DNA from: Lutibacter citreus
Lineage (GTDB): Bacteria; Bacteroidota; Bacteroidia; Flavobacteriales; Flavobacteriaceae
Length of the DNA stretch: 64,000 bases
Direction: 5' to 3'
NCBI RefSeq assembly: GCF_003260195.1
Contig: NZ_QEIH01000010.1
Coordinates: 62,001-126,000 of the forward strand
In this document: piece by piece, positions 1-8,496 of the stretch
Layout of the letters: each line of letters starts with the position of its first letter
How positions within the stretch are numbered: the stretch's first letter is position 1
Translations under genes and position numbers: made by a program
The notes under the pieces: generated by a model
What the model was told of the DNA's origin: nothing
Databases searched by the model: none
Seen by the model: only the letters and a program-made list of their open reading frames with translations

Positions 1-650
1 TAGATATTTTAGACAATACCATAATTATTTTTACTGGTGATAATGGACATGAGATATATACACGTCAAAAAGGCAAAACGGAACATGGTAGAGCAACTTT
101 AACGGGAGGTAAATTTAATGATATTAGCACTAAATTTTACAGTGAAGTAAATGGAGATATTTTTGATGGAAATGATGGAATGGCAGGATTAAAACGTTCT
201 AATTGGGAAGGCGGTGTTCGTGTTCCTTTATTCTGGTATTGGAAAGGGAAAATAAAAGCGGGTAGTGTAAGTAATGAACTTGTTGCGAATTATGATCTTT
301 TAAATACAATTTCAGAAATAACTAATGGGAAAACTGTTCTAGGAAAAGATAGTAAATCATATTTGAATACTCTTTTTGGAGGAGAAAAGTCAGTGCATGA
401 TTATACTGTTTATGCTTCAAAATTTGGACCAGCAATTGTTACTAAGAACGGATGGAAATTAAGATCTCTTTTGAGAGAAAATATTTTTCAATTGTATTAT
501 TTACCAGATGATTATAGAGAGGAAAATGTATTGAATGAACAAAATCCTGAAAAAGTAGAAGAATTAAAGAAGATATTACTTGAAAAATGTGATGCAGATT
601 TTAAGAATGGAGGAATGCCAAAATTTGTAAATCCTGAAAAAATAAACTAA
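1..650 (+). CDS. S1 sulfatase, C-terminal part (5' end outside window)
   Basis: The reading frame is open from base 3 with no start, so this is the tail of a gene cut by the window edge; the first internal ATG (base 180) is not its start. The visible 215 or so residues begin with the late metal-binding motif FTGDNGHE and continue through NDGMAGLKRSNWEGGVRVP, a sulfatase signature. The same order and spacing is found in the complete sulfatases at 8497 and 57875, so this is the third member of that subgroup. The N-terminal half, with the formylglycine site, is not visible. The next gene starts 53 bp downstream on the same strand. Identity as an S1 sulfatase is firm; the sulfate position removed cannot be told. 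Confidence 0.88.
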   Translation, partial: DILDNTIIIFTGDNGHEIYTRQKGKTEHGRATLTGGKFNDISTKFYSEVNGDIFDGNDGMAGLKRSNWEGGVRVPLFWYWKGKIKAGSVSNELVANYDLLNTISEITNGKTVLGKDSKSYLNTLFGGEKSVHDYTVYASKFGPAIVTKNGWKLRSLLRENIFQLYYLPDDYREENVLNEQNPEKVEELKKILLEKCDADFKNGGMPKFVNPEKIN

Positions 651-703
651 CAGTTTAAAGAGTATTGGTTTTTTTAATAAATTTTTAAAATATGAGTATT
701 TAA

Positions 704-3634
704 ATGAAACATTCAATTTATTTAATTTCTACACTTTGTTTACTTCTAAGTTGTTCTAATTCAGAAAAATTAGAACAAAAGAAAATAGAAGTTCTGAATA
801 CAAATTCACAAGAAATAATTTCACTTTCTGGAGAATGGGAATTAGCTTTATATTCAGAAGAATCAATTTTAAAAGAACAAACGATACATCATTTAACTTT
901 TAATGATGTTGTTAATTTACCAGGTTCATTAGCTGAAAATAAAAAAGGAATTATTAATAACGATCGTGAGGTTTGGAAGAATCTTTCAGTAGAATATCAT
1001 TTTGAAGGAACTGCATATTACAAGCGAACTATAAATATACCTAAGGAATGGAAAGGTAAATATGTTACTCTGCGTATGGAGCGTACACGTAAAACTGCAG
1101 TTTGGTTAGACGGAATGTTATTAGGAACAAATCCATACCTATCTACAGCTCAGGTTTATTATATAAAAGATGTGGAACCAGGTGCACATGAATTGATTGT
1201 AGCTGTAGACAATATTGTGAGTGCGCATCCTGCAGGTCGATCACATATGAACGAAGAAGCTACACAAACCAATTGGAATGGAGTGTTGGGTAAGTTTCAG
1301 TTGGAAGCTACACCTCAGGTTTTTGTGAGTAAGGTTCGAGTTTTTCCTAAGGTTAAGAGTAAACAAGCTGAGTTAGAATTTACTATTGACAATCATTTAG
1401 TAGGAATACAAAAAGGACATATTAAAATTGAAACTTCAAGTTTTAATTCTGAAAATAAACATTTAGCGAAGTCAGTTTCTATTGATTTTCAAATTGAAGG
1501 TACTTCAAAAAAAATAAAAGCAGTTGTAGAATTAGGCGAAGATATGTTGTTATGGGATGAGTTCAATCCAGCTCTATACCGTGCTAAAATTATTTTAGAA
1601 TTAGAAAATGGTGAAACTCAGCAATTGGGACGTTCTTTTGGAATGCGAACTTTTACTCAAAACGGTTCTCAGTTTGTAATTAATGGAAATACTACCTTTT
1701 TACGAGGTAAGCACGATGCTTGTGTTTTTCCGCTAACTGGTTATGCTCCTATGGATGTGAAAGAGTGGGTACGTGTTTTAAACATAGCTAAGGAATATGG
1801 AATTAATCATTATCGTTTTCATACTTGGTGTCCACCTGAAGCTGCACTTGCGGCTGCAGATTTAGTTGGGATTTATATGCAACCAGAATTGCCAAGTTGG
1901 GGAGAATTGGATGCTCAGGAAAGAGGTGTTTCATTTAAAGATATAAATGCTGTTGCTTTTGGGTCGGAGAAAACGAATAAAGGAAAAAAATACGATTCAA
2001 GTATTCAAACTGAAGCTGAGAAGTTTTTTCATAAAGCAGCAGAACATATATTAGATAATTACGGTAACTATGCATCGTTTGTAATGTTTGGAATTGGAAA
2101 TGAATTAAAAGGAAATGTGACTGTAATGGAACGTTTGGTGGATGGCTTTCGCACCTATGATAATAATAGAAGATTGTATTCGCAAGGTTCAAATAATAAC
2201 TTTAGAGATCCAAAAAAAGGTATTCGAGATGATTATTTTACAACAGTACGAACGTCAACTAAAATTTGGGAAAACTACGATAACAATACTCGTATTTCTT
2301 ACAGTAGAGCCGATCAGTTTGATGGAGGAATAGTAAATCATCTTAAACCTTCTACACGTTACAATTTCACAAAGGCACTTGAAACAACTAATGTGCCAGT
2401 TATTGGACATGAAACAGGACAGTATTCGTATTATCCAGATTATAATGAGATTGAAAAATATACAGGTATTACAAAACCATGGAATTTAGAGATTGGGCAA
2501 AAATTATTGAAAGAAAAGGGAATGTATAATCAATGGCCTGAATTTTTTAAAGCTGCCGGACGTTGGGCTTCAATCTTGTATTGTGAAGATATGGAATCGG
2601 GCATTAGAACTCCAGGATTTGGAGGTTTTCAATTACTCGATTTACAAGATTTTCCAGGTCAAGGAACTGCTTTAGTTGGACCTTTAAATGCTTTTATGGA
2701 ATCTAAAGGAACAATTTCTTCTGAAAAATGGAGAGAGTTTTGTGCGCCAGTTACTTTACTTGCCGAATTTGATGAATATACATTGGCTTCCGAAGAAAAT
2801 TTTATAGCAGATATTAAGATTTCCAATTATTCAAATGAAGATAAGAAAGGAACACTTAGTTGGGCTATAAAAGGAATTTCCGAAGGTGAGTTTTTAACTG
2901 AAGCAACGCAAGGTGAAATTTCCGAAGTGGGGCAAATAAAGGTTACGCTTCCAAAAATAAAACACGCACAGCAAACAACGTTGGAACTAAAATTAAATGG
3001 AACAGAAATTATAAAATCGTATCCACTTTGGATATATCCTTCCAAAGAAATAATTGAATCTCCTATTGGTATTACAGTTTCAAAAAACTTCGATGCAAAA
3101 ACAATAGAAACATTAGAAAATGGTGGGCGAGTATTTCTAATTCCAAACCATAACGATATTAAAGATAATAGTGTTGGTGGTTTATTTATGACAGAATTTT
3201 GGTCGTACCGAATGTTTTATAAAATAGCAGTTAACCGTGGAGTAGAACCATCTCCAGGAACTTTGGGATTATTAATAGATAATGATCATCCTTCTCTAAA
3301 AGGGTTTCCTACTGAATTTCATAGTAATTGGCAATGGTTTTCTGCAGTAAAAAATTCAAGACCAATAATATTAGATAATGCACCTAAAAATTATAAACCA
3401 ATTGTACAAACTATTGATAACATGTGGAGGTCGCATAAATTGGGGACACTATTTGAATTTAAAGTTGGAAAAGGAAAGGTTTTGGTAAGTGCTATTAATT
3501 TATCTGAAATTGAAAAAACTATAGAAGGAAATGCGTTGTATCAATCAATTTTAGATTATATGAATTCAAAAGACTTTAATCCTTCAACAGAAATAAATTC
3601 AGAAAAACTTAAAAATATGCTTTATGGAAAGTAA
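704..3634 (+). CDS. GH2-family glycoside hydrolase, lipoprotein
   Basis: A 976-residue exo-type glycosidase of the GH2 superfamily (beta-galactosidase/beta-glucuronidase-like). It starts with a lipoprotein signal (LLLSC, Cys17), so it is probably anchored to a membrane on the outer side. The sugar-binding jelly-roll domain spans about residues 35-205, an immunoglobulin-like domain about 205-315 and the TIM barrel about 320-650; the remaining 300 residues form accessory domains. The general acid/base is expected at E467 in FGIGNELKG and the nucleophile at E570 in VIGHETGQ. Its stop overlaps the start of the next sulfatase by 11 bp, so the two are translationally coupled. Family is secure; the substrate is not (beta-galactoside or beta-uronide are both possible). 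Confidence 0.82.
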   Translation: MKHSIYLISTLCLLLSCSNSEKLEQKKIEVLNTNSQEIISLSGEWELALYSEESILKEQTIHHLTFNDVVNLPGSLAENKKGIINNDREVWKNLSVEYHFEGTAYYKRTINIPKEWKGKYVTLRMERTRKTAVWLDGMLLGTNPYLSTAQVYYIKDVEPGAHELIVAVDNIVSAHPAGRSHMNEEATQTNWNGVLGKFQLEATPQVFVSKVRVFPKVKSKQAELEFTIDNHLVGIQKGHIKIETSSFNSENKHLAKSVSIDFQIEGTSKKIKAVVELGEDMLLWDEFNPALYRAKIILELENGETQQLGRSFGMRTFTQNGSQFVINGNTTFLRGKHDACVFPLTGYAPMDVKEWVRVLNIAKEYGINHYRFHTWCPPEAALAAADLVGIYMQPELPSWGELDAQERGVSFKDINAVAFGSEKTNKGKKYDSSIQTEAEKFFHKAAEHILDNYGNYASFVMFGIGNELKGNVTVMERLVDGFRTYDNNRRLYSQGSNNNFRDPKKGIRDDYFTTVRTSTKIWENYDNNTRISYSRADQFDGGIVNHLKPSTRYNFTKALETTNVPVIGHETGQYSYYPDYNEIEKYTGITKPWNLEIGQKLLKEKGMYNQWPEFFKAAGRWASILYCEDMESGIRTPGFGGFQLLDLQDFPGQGTALVGPLNAFMESKGTISSEKWREFCAPVTLLAEFDEYTLASEENFIADIKISNYSNEDKKGTLSWAIKGISEGEFLTEATQGEISEVGQIKVTLPKIKHAQQTTLELKLNGTEIIKSYPLWIYPSKEIIESPIGITVSKNFDAKTIETLENGGRVFLIPNHNDIKDNSVGGLFMTEFWSYRMFYKIAVNRGVEPSPGTLGLLIDNDHPSLKGFPTEFHSNWQWFSAVKNSRPIILDNAPKNYKPIVQTIDNMWRSHKLGTLFEFKVGKGKVLVSAINLSEIEKTIEGNALYQSILDYMNSKDFNPSTEINSEKLKNMLYGK

Positions 3635-5279
3635 AAATGTATTGCAAAACAATTTGAATTTTCGTGGTAATAAATTTGAATATATTTTATGCTATTTAAT
3701 TGGGTTTGTAATTTTTGGATGTAATTCTGAATCTAAGAAAATTATTAACGAAGAACCTAAACCAAACATTGTTGTTATTATGTGCGATGATATGGGGTTT
3801 TCGGATATTAGTTGTTATGGAAGTGAAATAAATACACCAAACATTGATGCTTTGGCTAATGAAGGAATTCGTTTTAGCCAGTTTAAAAATACAGGTCGTT
3901 GTTGTCCTAGTAGAGCAACTTTACTTACAGGTCGCTATTCTCATAGTGCAGGATTGGGTTGGATGACAGCTGTTGATGAACATCGCCCAGGGTATCGCGG
4001 ACAATTAAGTAATGAAGTACCAACTGTTGCTGAAATTTTAAAAGATAACGGCTATGGAACTTATATTTCAGGAAAATGGCATGTAACGGTTAATGATAAT
4101 TACTTGAATAAAAAGAATCCAAAACCAAATGGAAGTTGGCCTAGAGATCGTGGTTTTGATGAAGCCTATGGAGGACTTTCAGGAGGTGGTGGTTATTATA
4201 AAGTAAAAGGGTTAATGCGAAATGAAACTCATATAACTGAATTTCCGAAGGATTTTTATTATACGAATGAAATTACCAAACACGCTGTTAAATTTGTTCA
4301 AAAACATGATAAAGAGAAGCCAATGTATTTACATTTAATGCATTATGCGCCACATGTTCCATTAGAATCACCAAAAGACAGAGTTGAATTATGTAGAGAG
4401 CGTTACAAGGTTGGTTATGATGTTTTGAGAACAAAAAGATATGAAAGTTTGGAGAAAATGGGATTGATTCCTCAAGGAATGGATTTACCAAAACATATTT
4501 ATGATGAATTTAATAATGAACGCCCAAGTTGGGGAGAGTTACCTGAGGAAAAACAAAATGTTTGGATTGATGAGTTAGCGACCTATGCTGCAATGATTGA
4601 AATTGTTGATGATGGAGTTGGTGAAGTAGTTGAAGCATTGAAGAAAAAAGGAATGTATGAAAACACTGTTTTCATGTTTTTAAGTGACAATGGAGGAAAT
4701 TCACGTCAATCTAAAATGGCATATTTACGAGCAGATCTTAATAACACTCCATATCGTTTTTTTAAGTGTTATACTTATGAAGGTGGTACAAGCTCTCCGT
4801 TAATTATTAAGGCGCCTAAGTTTCAACAAAATAATGGAGGAGTTACTAATGAAATTAGTCATATAAGCGATCTTTTACCTACATGTTTGGATTTAGCTGG
4901 TGTTGAATACCCAACTAAATTCAATGGAAAAACAATTTCAAAACCTAATGGTATTAGTCTTATACCAGCATTAGAAAATAAAGAAATGGTGAAACGAGAC
5001 TTGTTTTTTGAGCATCAAACTAGTTGTGCTGTAATATCTGGAAACTATAAATTGGTTAAACCTCATGATTCAATTCCTTGGGAACTTATAAACTTGAAAA
5101 AAGATCCATATGAAACCAATGATATTTCTAAAGTTTACCCTGAAAAAGTTTTGGAACTTGAAGCTAAATGGAATACTTGGGCAAAAGAAAATAATGTACT
5201 TCCTCTTGAAACTTTAGAATGGAAAGATCGAATTGCTCATTATAACAAATTATACAAGGAACAGAATGGGAGTAAATAA
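3624..5279 (+). CDS. S1 sulfatase with CCPSR maturation site, probable lipoprotein
   Basis: A 551-residue alkaline-phosphatase-fold sulfatase. The catalytic Cys93, converted to formylglycine, lies in CCPSRATLLTG; the doubled cysteine leaves C93 as the C of the C-x-P-S-R rule. Metal ligands are visible in CDDMGFSD and in SDNGG near residue 354. The N terminus has about 20 polar residues before a hydrophobic stretch ending in VIFGC (Cys33), which suggests a lipoprotein with an unusually long n-region; the ATG overlapping the upstream GH2 gene was kept because no better start precedes the hydrophobic part. The GKWH motif is present, but followed by VTV rather than LG. Sulfate position and sugar are unknown. 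A 100-bp gap separates it from the regulator gene. Confidence 0.9.
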   Translation: MESKNVLQNNLNFRGNKFEYILCYLIGFVIFGCNSESKKIINEEPKPNIVVIMCDDMGFSDISCYGSEINTPNIDALANEGIRFSQFKNTGRCCPSRATLLTGRYSHSAGLGWMTAVDEHRPGYRGQLSNEVPTVAEILKDNGYGTYISGKWHVTVNDNYLNKKNPKPNGSWPRDRGFDEAYGGLSGGGGYYKVKGLMRNETHITEFPKDFYYTNEITKHAVKFVQKHDKEKPMYLHLMHYAPHVPLESPKDRVELCRERYKVGYDVLRTKRYESLEKMGLIPQGMDLPKHIYDEFNNERPSWGELPEEKQNVWIDELATYAAMIEIVDDGVGEVVEALKKKGMYENTVFMFLSDNGGNSRQSKMAYLRADLNNTPYRFFKCYTYEGGTSSPLIIKAPKFQQNNGGVTNEISHISDLLPTCLDLAGVEYPTKFNGKTISKPNGISLIPALENKEMVKRDLFFEHQTSCAVISGNYKLVKPHDSIPWELINLKKDPYETNDISKVYPEKVLELEAKWNTWAKENNVLPLETLEWKDRIAHYNKLYKEQNGSK

Positions 5280-5336
5280 TTTGTAAAAAATATGTTGAAT
5301 TTGATTTTAAGAAAGTCTTTAGTATTAAGTTAATAT

Positions 5337-5355
5337 AATAGTAATTATTACTATT
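5337..5355. promoter_or_regulatory. Perfect 9+9 bp palindrome before the XylR-like regulator
   Basis: AATAGTAAT and ATTACTATT form a perfect inverted repeat around a single T, 24 bp before the regulator start. It could be an autoregulatory operator or, because a few T residues follow, a weak AT-rich hairpin terminator for the upstream sulfatase. The composition is so AT-rich that chance is a real alternative. Confidence 0.3.
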
Positions 5356-5379
5356 TTTAATCACCAAATTAGATTGTAA

Positions 5380-6549
5380 ATGGAGAATACTAAAAAAGTT
5401 ATTTTACTTATTGATTTCTCGGAATCATACGGAAGAGACTTACTTAAAGGTATTGCGAAATATTCAAACCTAAATGGTCCTTGGATATTTTGTCGTATGC
5501 CGCTCTCTTATCGTGAAAAGTTTGGGGTAAATGGAATTATTGAATGGGCAAAAGAATGGAATGCAGATGGAATTATTGCTCAGCTAAATAATTCTGATGA
5601 TATTCATCAATTAATTGATACAGGAATTCCAATTATTGCACAGGATTTTAAAGAACGGTTTGAATCAATTCCCAATATTACTGGAAAATACAAGGAGGCA
5701 GGACAAATGGCTGCTGAACACTTTTTATCGAAAGGTTTTGAGAATTTTGCTTTTTATGGCTTTGATGATAGAGTATGGTCTAGAGAAAGATTAGAAGGTT
5801 TTAAAGACGGTGTAAAAAAAAATGGGCATACTGTTTCTGTATTTGAAGAAGGCTCTTCAATTTCTCGTGATTTATGGTACTACAAGCAGTCACCGTTATC
5901 AAATTGGTTATTGACCTTGAAAAAACCAACAGCTCTTTTTGCATGTGATGATAATCAAGGCAATAATGTAATTCAGGCAGCTAAAGTTGCAGGAATAAAT
6001 ATTCCAGAAGAGTTAGCTGTTTTAGGGAACGATAATGATCAAACAGTTTGTGAAATGTCTGATCCATCTTTGTCTAGCATTGCTATGGATGTTGTAAAAG
6101 GAGGTTATGAATCTGGCGCACTGTTATCTAAACTTATGGATGGGGATGAAAGTGAAATAAAAGATATTATTGTTGAACCAACGCATATAGTGTCGCGTCA
6201 CTCAACAAACATTTTAGCAATGCAGGATATTGAAGTGGCAAAAGCACTTAGATATATTCGTAATAATAGGAACGAAATTATTGGAGTAAATGATGTTCTT
6301 AAAATTGTTTCCCTATCTAGAAGAGCAATAGAAAAAAGATTTGTTAAAGCGTTAAAACGCACCATATATCAAGAGATTCAACTATCAAAGCTTGAACATA
6401 TTTGTAAAAAATTATTAGAAACAGACAATAGTATATTCAATATTGCTGTGGAAACAGGATTTGGTGATAGTAAAAATCTTTCTAGGTACTTTAAAAAAAT
6501 TAAAGGAACAACACCTTCTGAATTCAGAAAGATTCATAGAGAATATTAA
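5380..6549 (+). CDS. XylR-like transcriptional regulator (sugar-binding domain + AraC HTH)
   Basis: A 389-residue cytoplasmic one-component regulator. Residues 5-275 match the LacI/periplasmic-binding-protein type ligand domain, with typical stretches such as LAVLGNDNDQTVCEM. Residues 285-389 form an AraC-type pair of helix-turn-helix motifs, with the family signature AVETGFGDSKNLSRYFKK close to the end. This domain order is that of the xylose regulator XylR. There is no signal peptide or membrane segment, so it senses an intracellular sugar. It lies 174 bp before the ROK kinase and nagB, which makes these cytoplasmic catabolic genes its most likely targets; a palindrome in that gap (6672-6697) is a candidate site. 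The ligand is unknown; glucosamine-type sugars are an inference from the neighbours. Confidence 0.85.
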   Translation: MENTKKVILLIDFSESYGRDLLKGIAKYSNLNGPWIFCRMPLSYREKFGVNGIIEWAKEWNADGIIAQLNNSDDIHQLIDTGIPIIAQDFKERFESIPNITGKYKEAGQMAAEHFLSKGFENFAFYGFDDRVWSRERLEGFKDGVKKNGHTVSVFEEGSSISRDLWYYKQSPLSNWLLTLKKPTALFACDDNQGNNVIQAAKVAGINIPEELAVLGNDNDQTVCEMSDPSLSSIAMDVVKGGYESGALLSKLMDGDESEIKDIIVEPTHIVSRHSTNILAMQDIEVAKALRYIRNNRNEIIGVNDVLKIVSLSRRAIEKRFVKALKRTIYQEIQLSKLEHICKKLLETDNSIFNIAVETGFGDSKNLSRYFKKIKGTTPSEFRKIHREY

Positions 6550-6671
6550 TTTCATTTTAGGCTATTTGATTTATTTATAAAAGAACGCATAATGAGGATT
6601 CAATTACGAATTATGGTACAGTAACTATGGTTATCAATCTTATTTTTACATCTGTAGTATAGACTTAAAAC

Positions 6672-6697
6672 TAGGTGTTGAAATAATACAATACCTA
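6672..6697. promoter_or_regulatory. Candidate operator palindrome upstream of the ROK kinase
   Basis: TAGGTGTTG, an 8-nt spacer and CAATACCTA form a 9-bp inverted repeat with one G:T mismatch, 27 bp before the kinase ATG. It stands alone in the gap between the XylR-like regulator and the genes it probably controls, which is where an operator is expected. No second copy was noticed in the window. Confidence 0.4.
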
Positions 6698-6723
6698 TAT
6701 TAAAATTTTAAAAGAATTATACA

Positions 6724-7569
6724 ATGTATAAAACAATTGGTGTTGATTTGGGAGGTACAAATGTTCGTTGCGGAGTAGTTTATAATGGAGAACTTACAAA
6801 ACTAAAATCAACTTCTTTAGTAAATAAGAGTTATGAAAAATCAGTCTTAAACCAAATTATTTCATTGATTAAAGAAAATTTTGATGAAGCTATTAAAGGT
6901 ATTGGTATTGGAGTTCCTTCAGTTGTTGATCCGGAAAAAGGAATTGTTTATGATACAGTCAATATTCCATCATGGAAAGAAGTTTATTTAAAAGATGAGC
7001 TAGAAAAAGTTTTTAATGTACCCGTAGTTGTTAATAATGATGCCAATTGTTTTGCTTTAGGTGAAAAGTACTTTGGTAAGGCTAAGGATTATAAAAATAT
7101 TGTAGGTATAACATTAGGAACCGGTGTTGGTGCTGGATTAGTTATTAATAACAAGTTGTATAATGGAAACAATTGTGGAGCAGGAGAAATAGGTATGGTT
7201 CCTTTTAAAGATTCAGACTATGAGCAATACTGTAGTGGCATGTATTTTAAAGAGATTCAAAAAATCAGCGCTATAGAATTATACAAATTAGCCAAAGAAG
7301 GTGATCCAAAAGCTTTAAATATGTTTCATGAATTTGGAGACAATATGAGTTCTCTAATTAAATCGGTTATATACACTTACGATCCAGAAATTATTGTACT
7401 TGGAGGTTCAGTTAGTAATGCCTATCCGTTTTTTCAACAGAATATGTATGACGGTTTAAGTGATTTTGGTTTTCCTAAATCCGTAGAAAAAGTGATAATA
7501 GTGGTTTCAGAACTTGAGAATGCAGGTGTTCTTGGTGCAGCAATGCTTATTAAAGATAGTTTGAAGTAA
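6724..7569 (+). CDS. ROK-family sugar kinase
   Basis: A 281-residue cytoplasmic kinase of the ROK (repressor/ORF/kinase) family. The N-terminal phosphate-binding loop VDLGGTN is at residues 7-13, the catalytic aspartate is D106 in VVNNDAN, and a second nucleotide-binding segment ITLGTGVGAG is at 129-138. The sugar-contact segment GAGEIG is at 152-157. The usual zinc motif CxCGxxGC is absent: after GAGEIG the sequence runs through DYEQYCSG instead, as in several Bacteroidetes ROK kinases. It is followed by nagB after 63 bp, so phosphorylation of glucosamine or N-acetylglucosamine at O6 is the best guess; a glucokinase is the main alternative. Confidence 0.82.
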   Translation: MYKTIGVDLGGTNVRCGVVYNGELTKLKSTSLVNKSYEKSVLNQIISLIKENFDEAIKGIGIGVPSVVDPEKGIVYDTVNIPSWKEVYLKDELEKVFNVPVVVNNDANCFALGEKYFGKAKDYKNIVGITLGTGVGAGLVINNKLYNGNNCGAGEIGMVPFKDSDYEQYCSGMYFKEIQKISAIELYKLAKEGDPKALNMFHEFGDNMSSLIKSVIYTYDPEIIVLGGSVSNAYPFFQQNMYDGLSDFGFPKSVEKVIIVVSELENAGVLGAAMLIKDSLK

Positions 7570-7632
7570 AAAGTATAGATATGATGAGTAGTAGCGTCAT
7601 CAAATATATTAACAATTAAAGTAAAGGATATT

Positions 7633-8436
7633 ATGAGGCTTATTATACAACCAGATTACGATAAATTATCATTATGGGCAGCAAAGTATGTGGCTGAATG
7701 TATTAACAATAATAAACCGACAGCGGAAAAACCTTTTGTTTTAGGTTTACCTACGGGGTCTTCTCCAATTGGAATGTACAAGGCTTTAATTGAATTGAAT
7801 AAAAGAGGGGAAGTTACATTTGAAAATGTGATAACATTTAATATGGATGAGTATGTAGGCTTACCCAAAGGACACCCACAAAGTTATTATACTTTTATGT
7901 GGGAAAATTTCTTTAACCACGTGGATATTAAACCAGAGAATACAAATATTTTGGACGGTTTAACAGAAGATCCAAAAGTAGAGTGTGAACAGTTTGAAGA
8001 AAAGATTATGGCTTGTGGAGGAATTGATTTATTTGTTGGAGGTATAGGTCCTGATGGTCATATTGCGTTTAACGAACCTGGATCTTCACTTTCTTCTAGA
8101 ACACGTTTAAAAACACTTACCAAAGATACAATTCTTGCAAATTCTAGATTTTTTGATAACGATGTAAATAAAGTTCCAAAAACAGCACTTACAGTGGGAG
8201 TGGGAACAGTACTCGATTCAAAAGAAGTTATGATTCTTGTAAACGGGGCAAATAAATCACAAGCATTATATCAAGCAATAGAAGGAGGAGTTACACACAT
8301 GTGGACAGTTAGTGCTCTTCAAATGCACGAAAAAGGTATTATTGTATGTGATGATGCCGCTACACATGATCTTAAGGTTGGTACTTATCGATATTTCAAG
8401 GATATTGAATCAGATAATCTACTTATGGTATCGTGA
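7633..8436 (+). CDS. nagB: Glucosamine-6-phosphate deaminase
   Basis: A 267-residue cytoplasmic isomerase-deaminase converting glucosamine 6-phosphate to fructose 6-phosphate and ammonia. The phosphate-binding loop [11 protein letters not shown] is at residues 39-49, the catalytic base D72 is in NMDEYVGL, and the D141-x-H143 pair and E148 lie in [10 protein letters not shown]. These positions equal those I recall for the E. coli enzyme, and the length is normal. Together with the ROK kinase it provides entry of an amino sugar into glycolysis. No nagA (deacetylase) is present in the window, so either the substrate arrives deacetylated or nagA is elsewhere. Identification is very secure. Confidence 0.96.
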   Translation: MRLIIQPDYDKLSLWAAKYVAECINNNKPTAEKPFVLGLPTGSSPIGMYKALIELNKRGEVTFENVITFNMDEYVGLPKGHPQSYYTFMWENFFNHVDIKPENTNILDGLTEDPKVECEQFEEKIMACGGIDLFVGGIGPDGHIAFNEPGSSLSSRTRLKTLTKDTILANSRFFDNDVNKVPKTALTVGVGTVLDSKEVMILVNGANKSQALYQAIEGGVTHMWTVSALQMHEKGIIVCDDAATHDLKVGTYRYFKDIESDNLLMVS

Positions 8437-8496
8437 AAACTGAAGTGTTTATAACTTTGAAGAGGACGTTTATTTTAAATTTAAAAACATATTAAT

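Noticed and set aside
180..650. Separate 156-residue gene starting at the ATG at 180
   Set aside because: The frame is open upstream to the window edge and encodes sulfatase sequence there (FTGDNGHE), so the ATG is internal.
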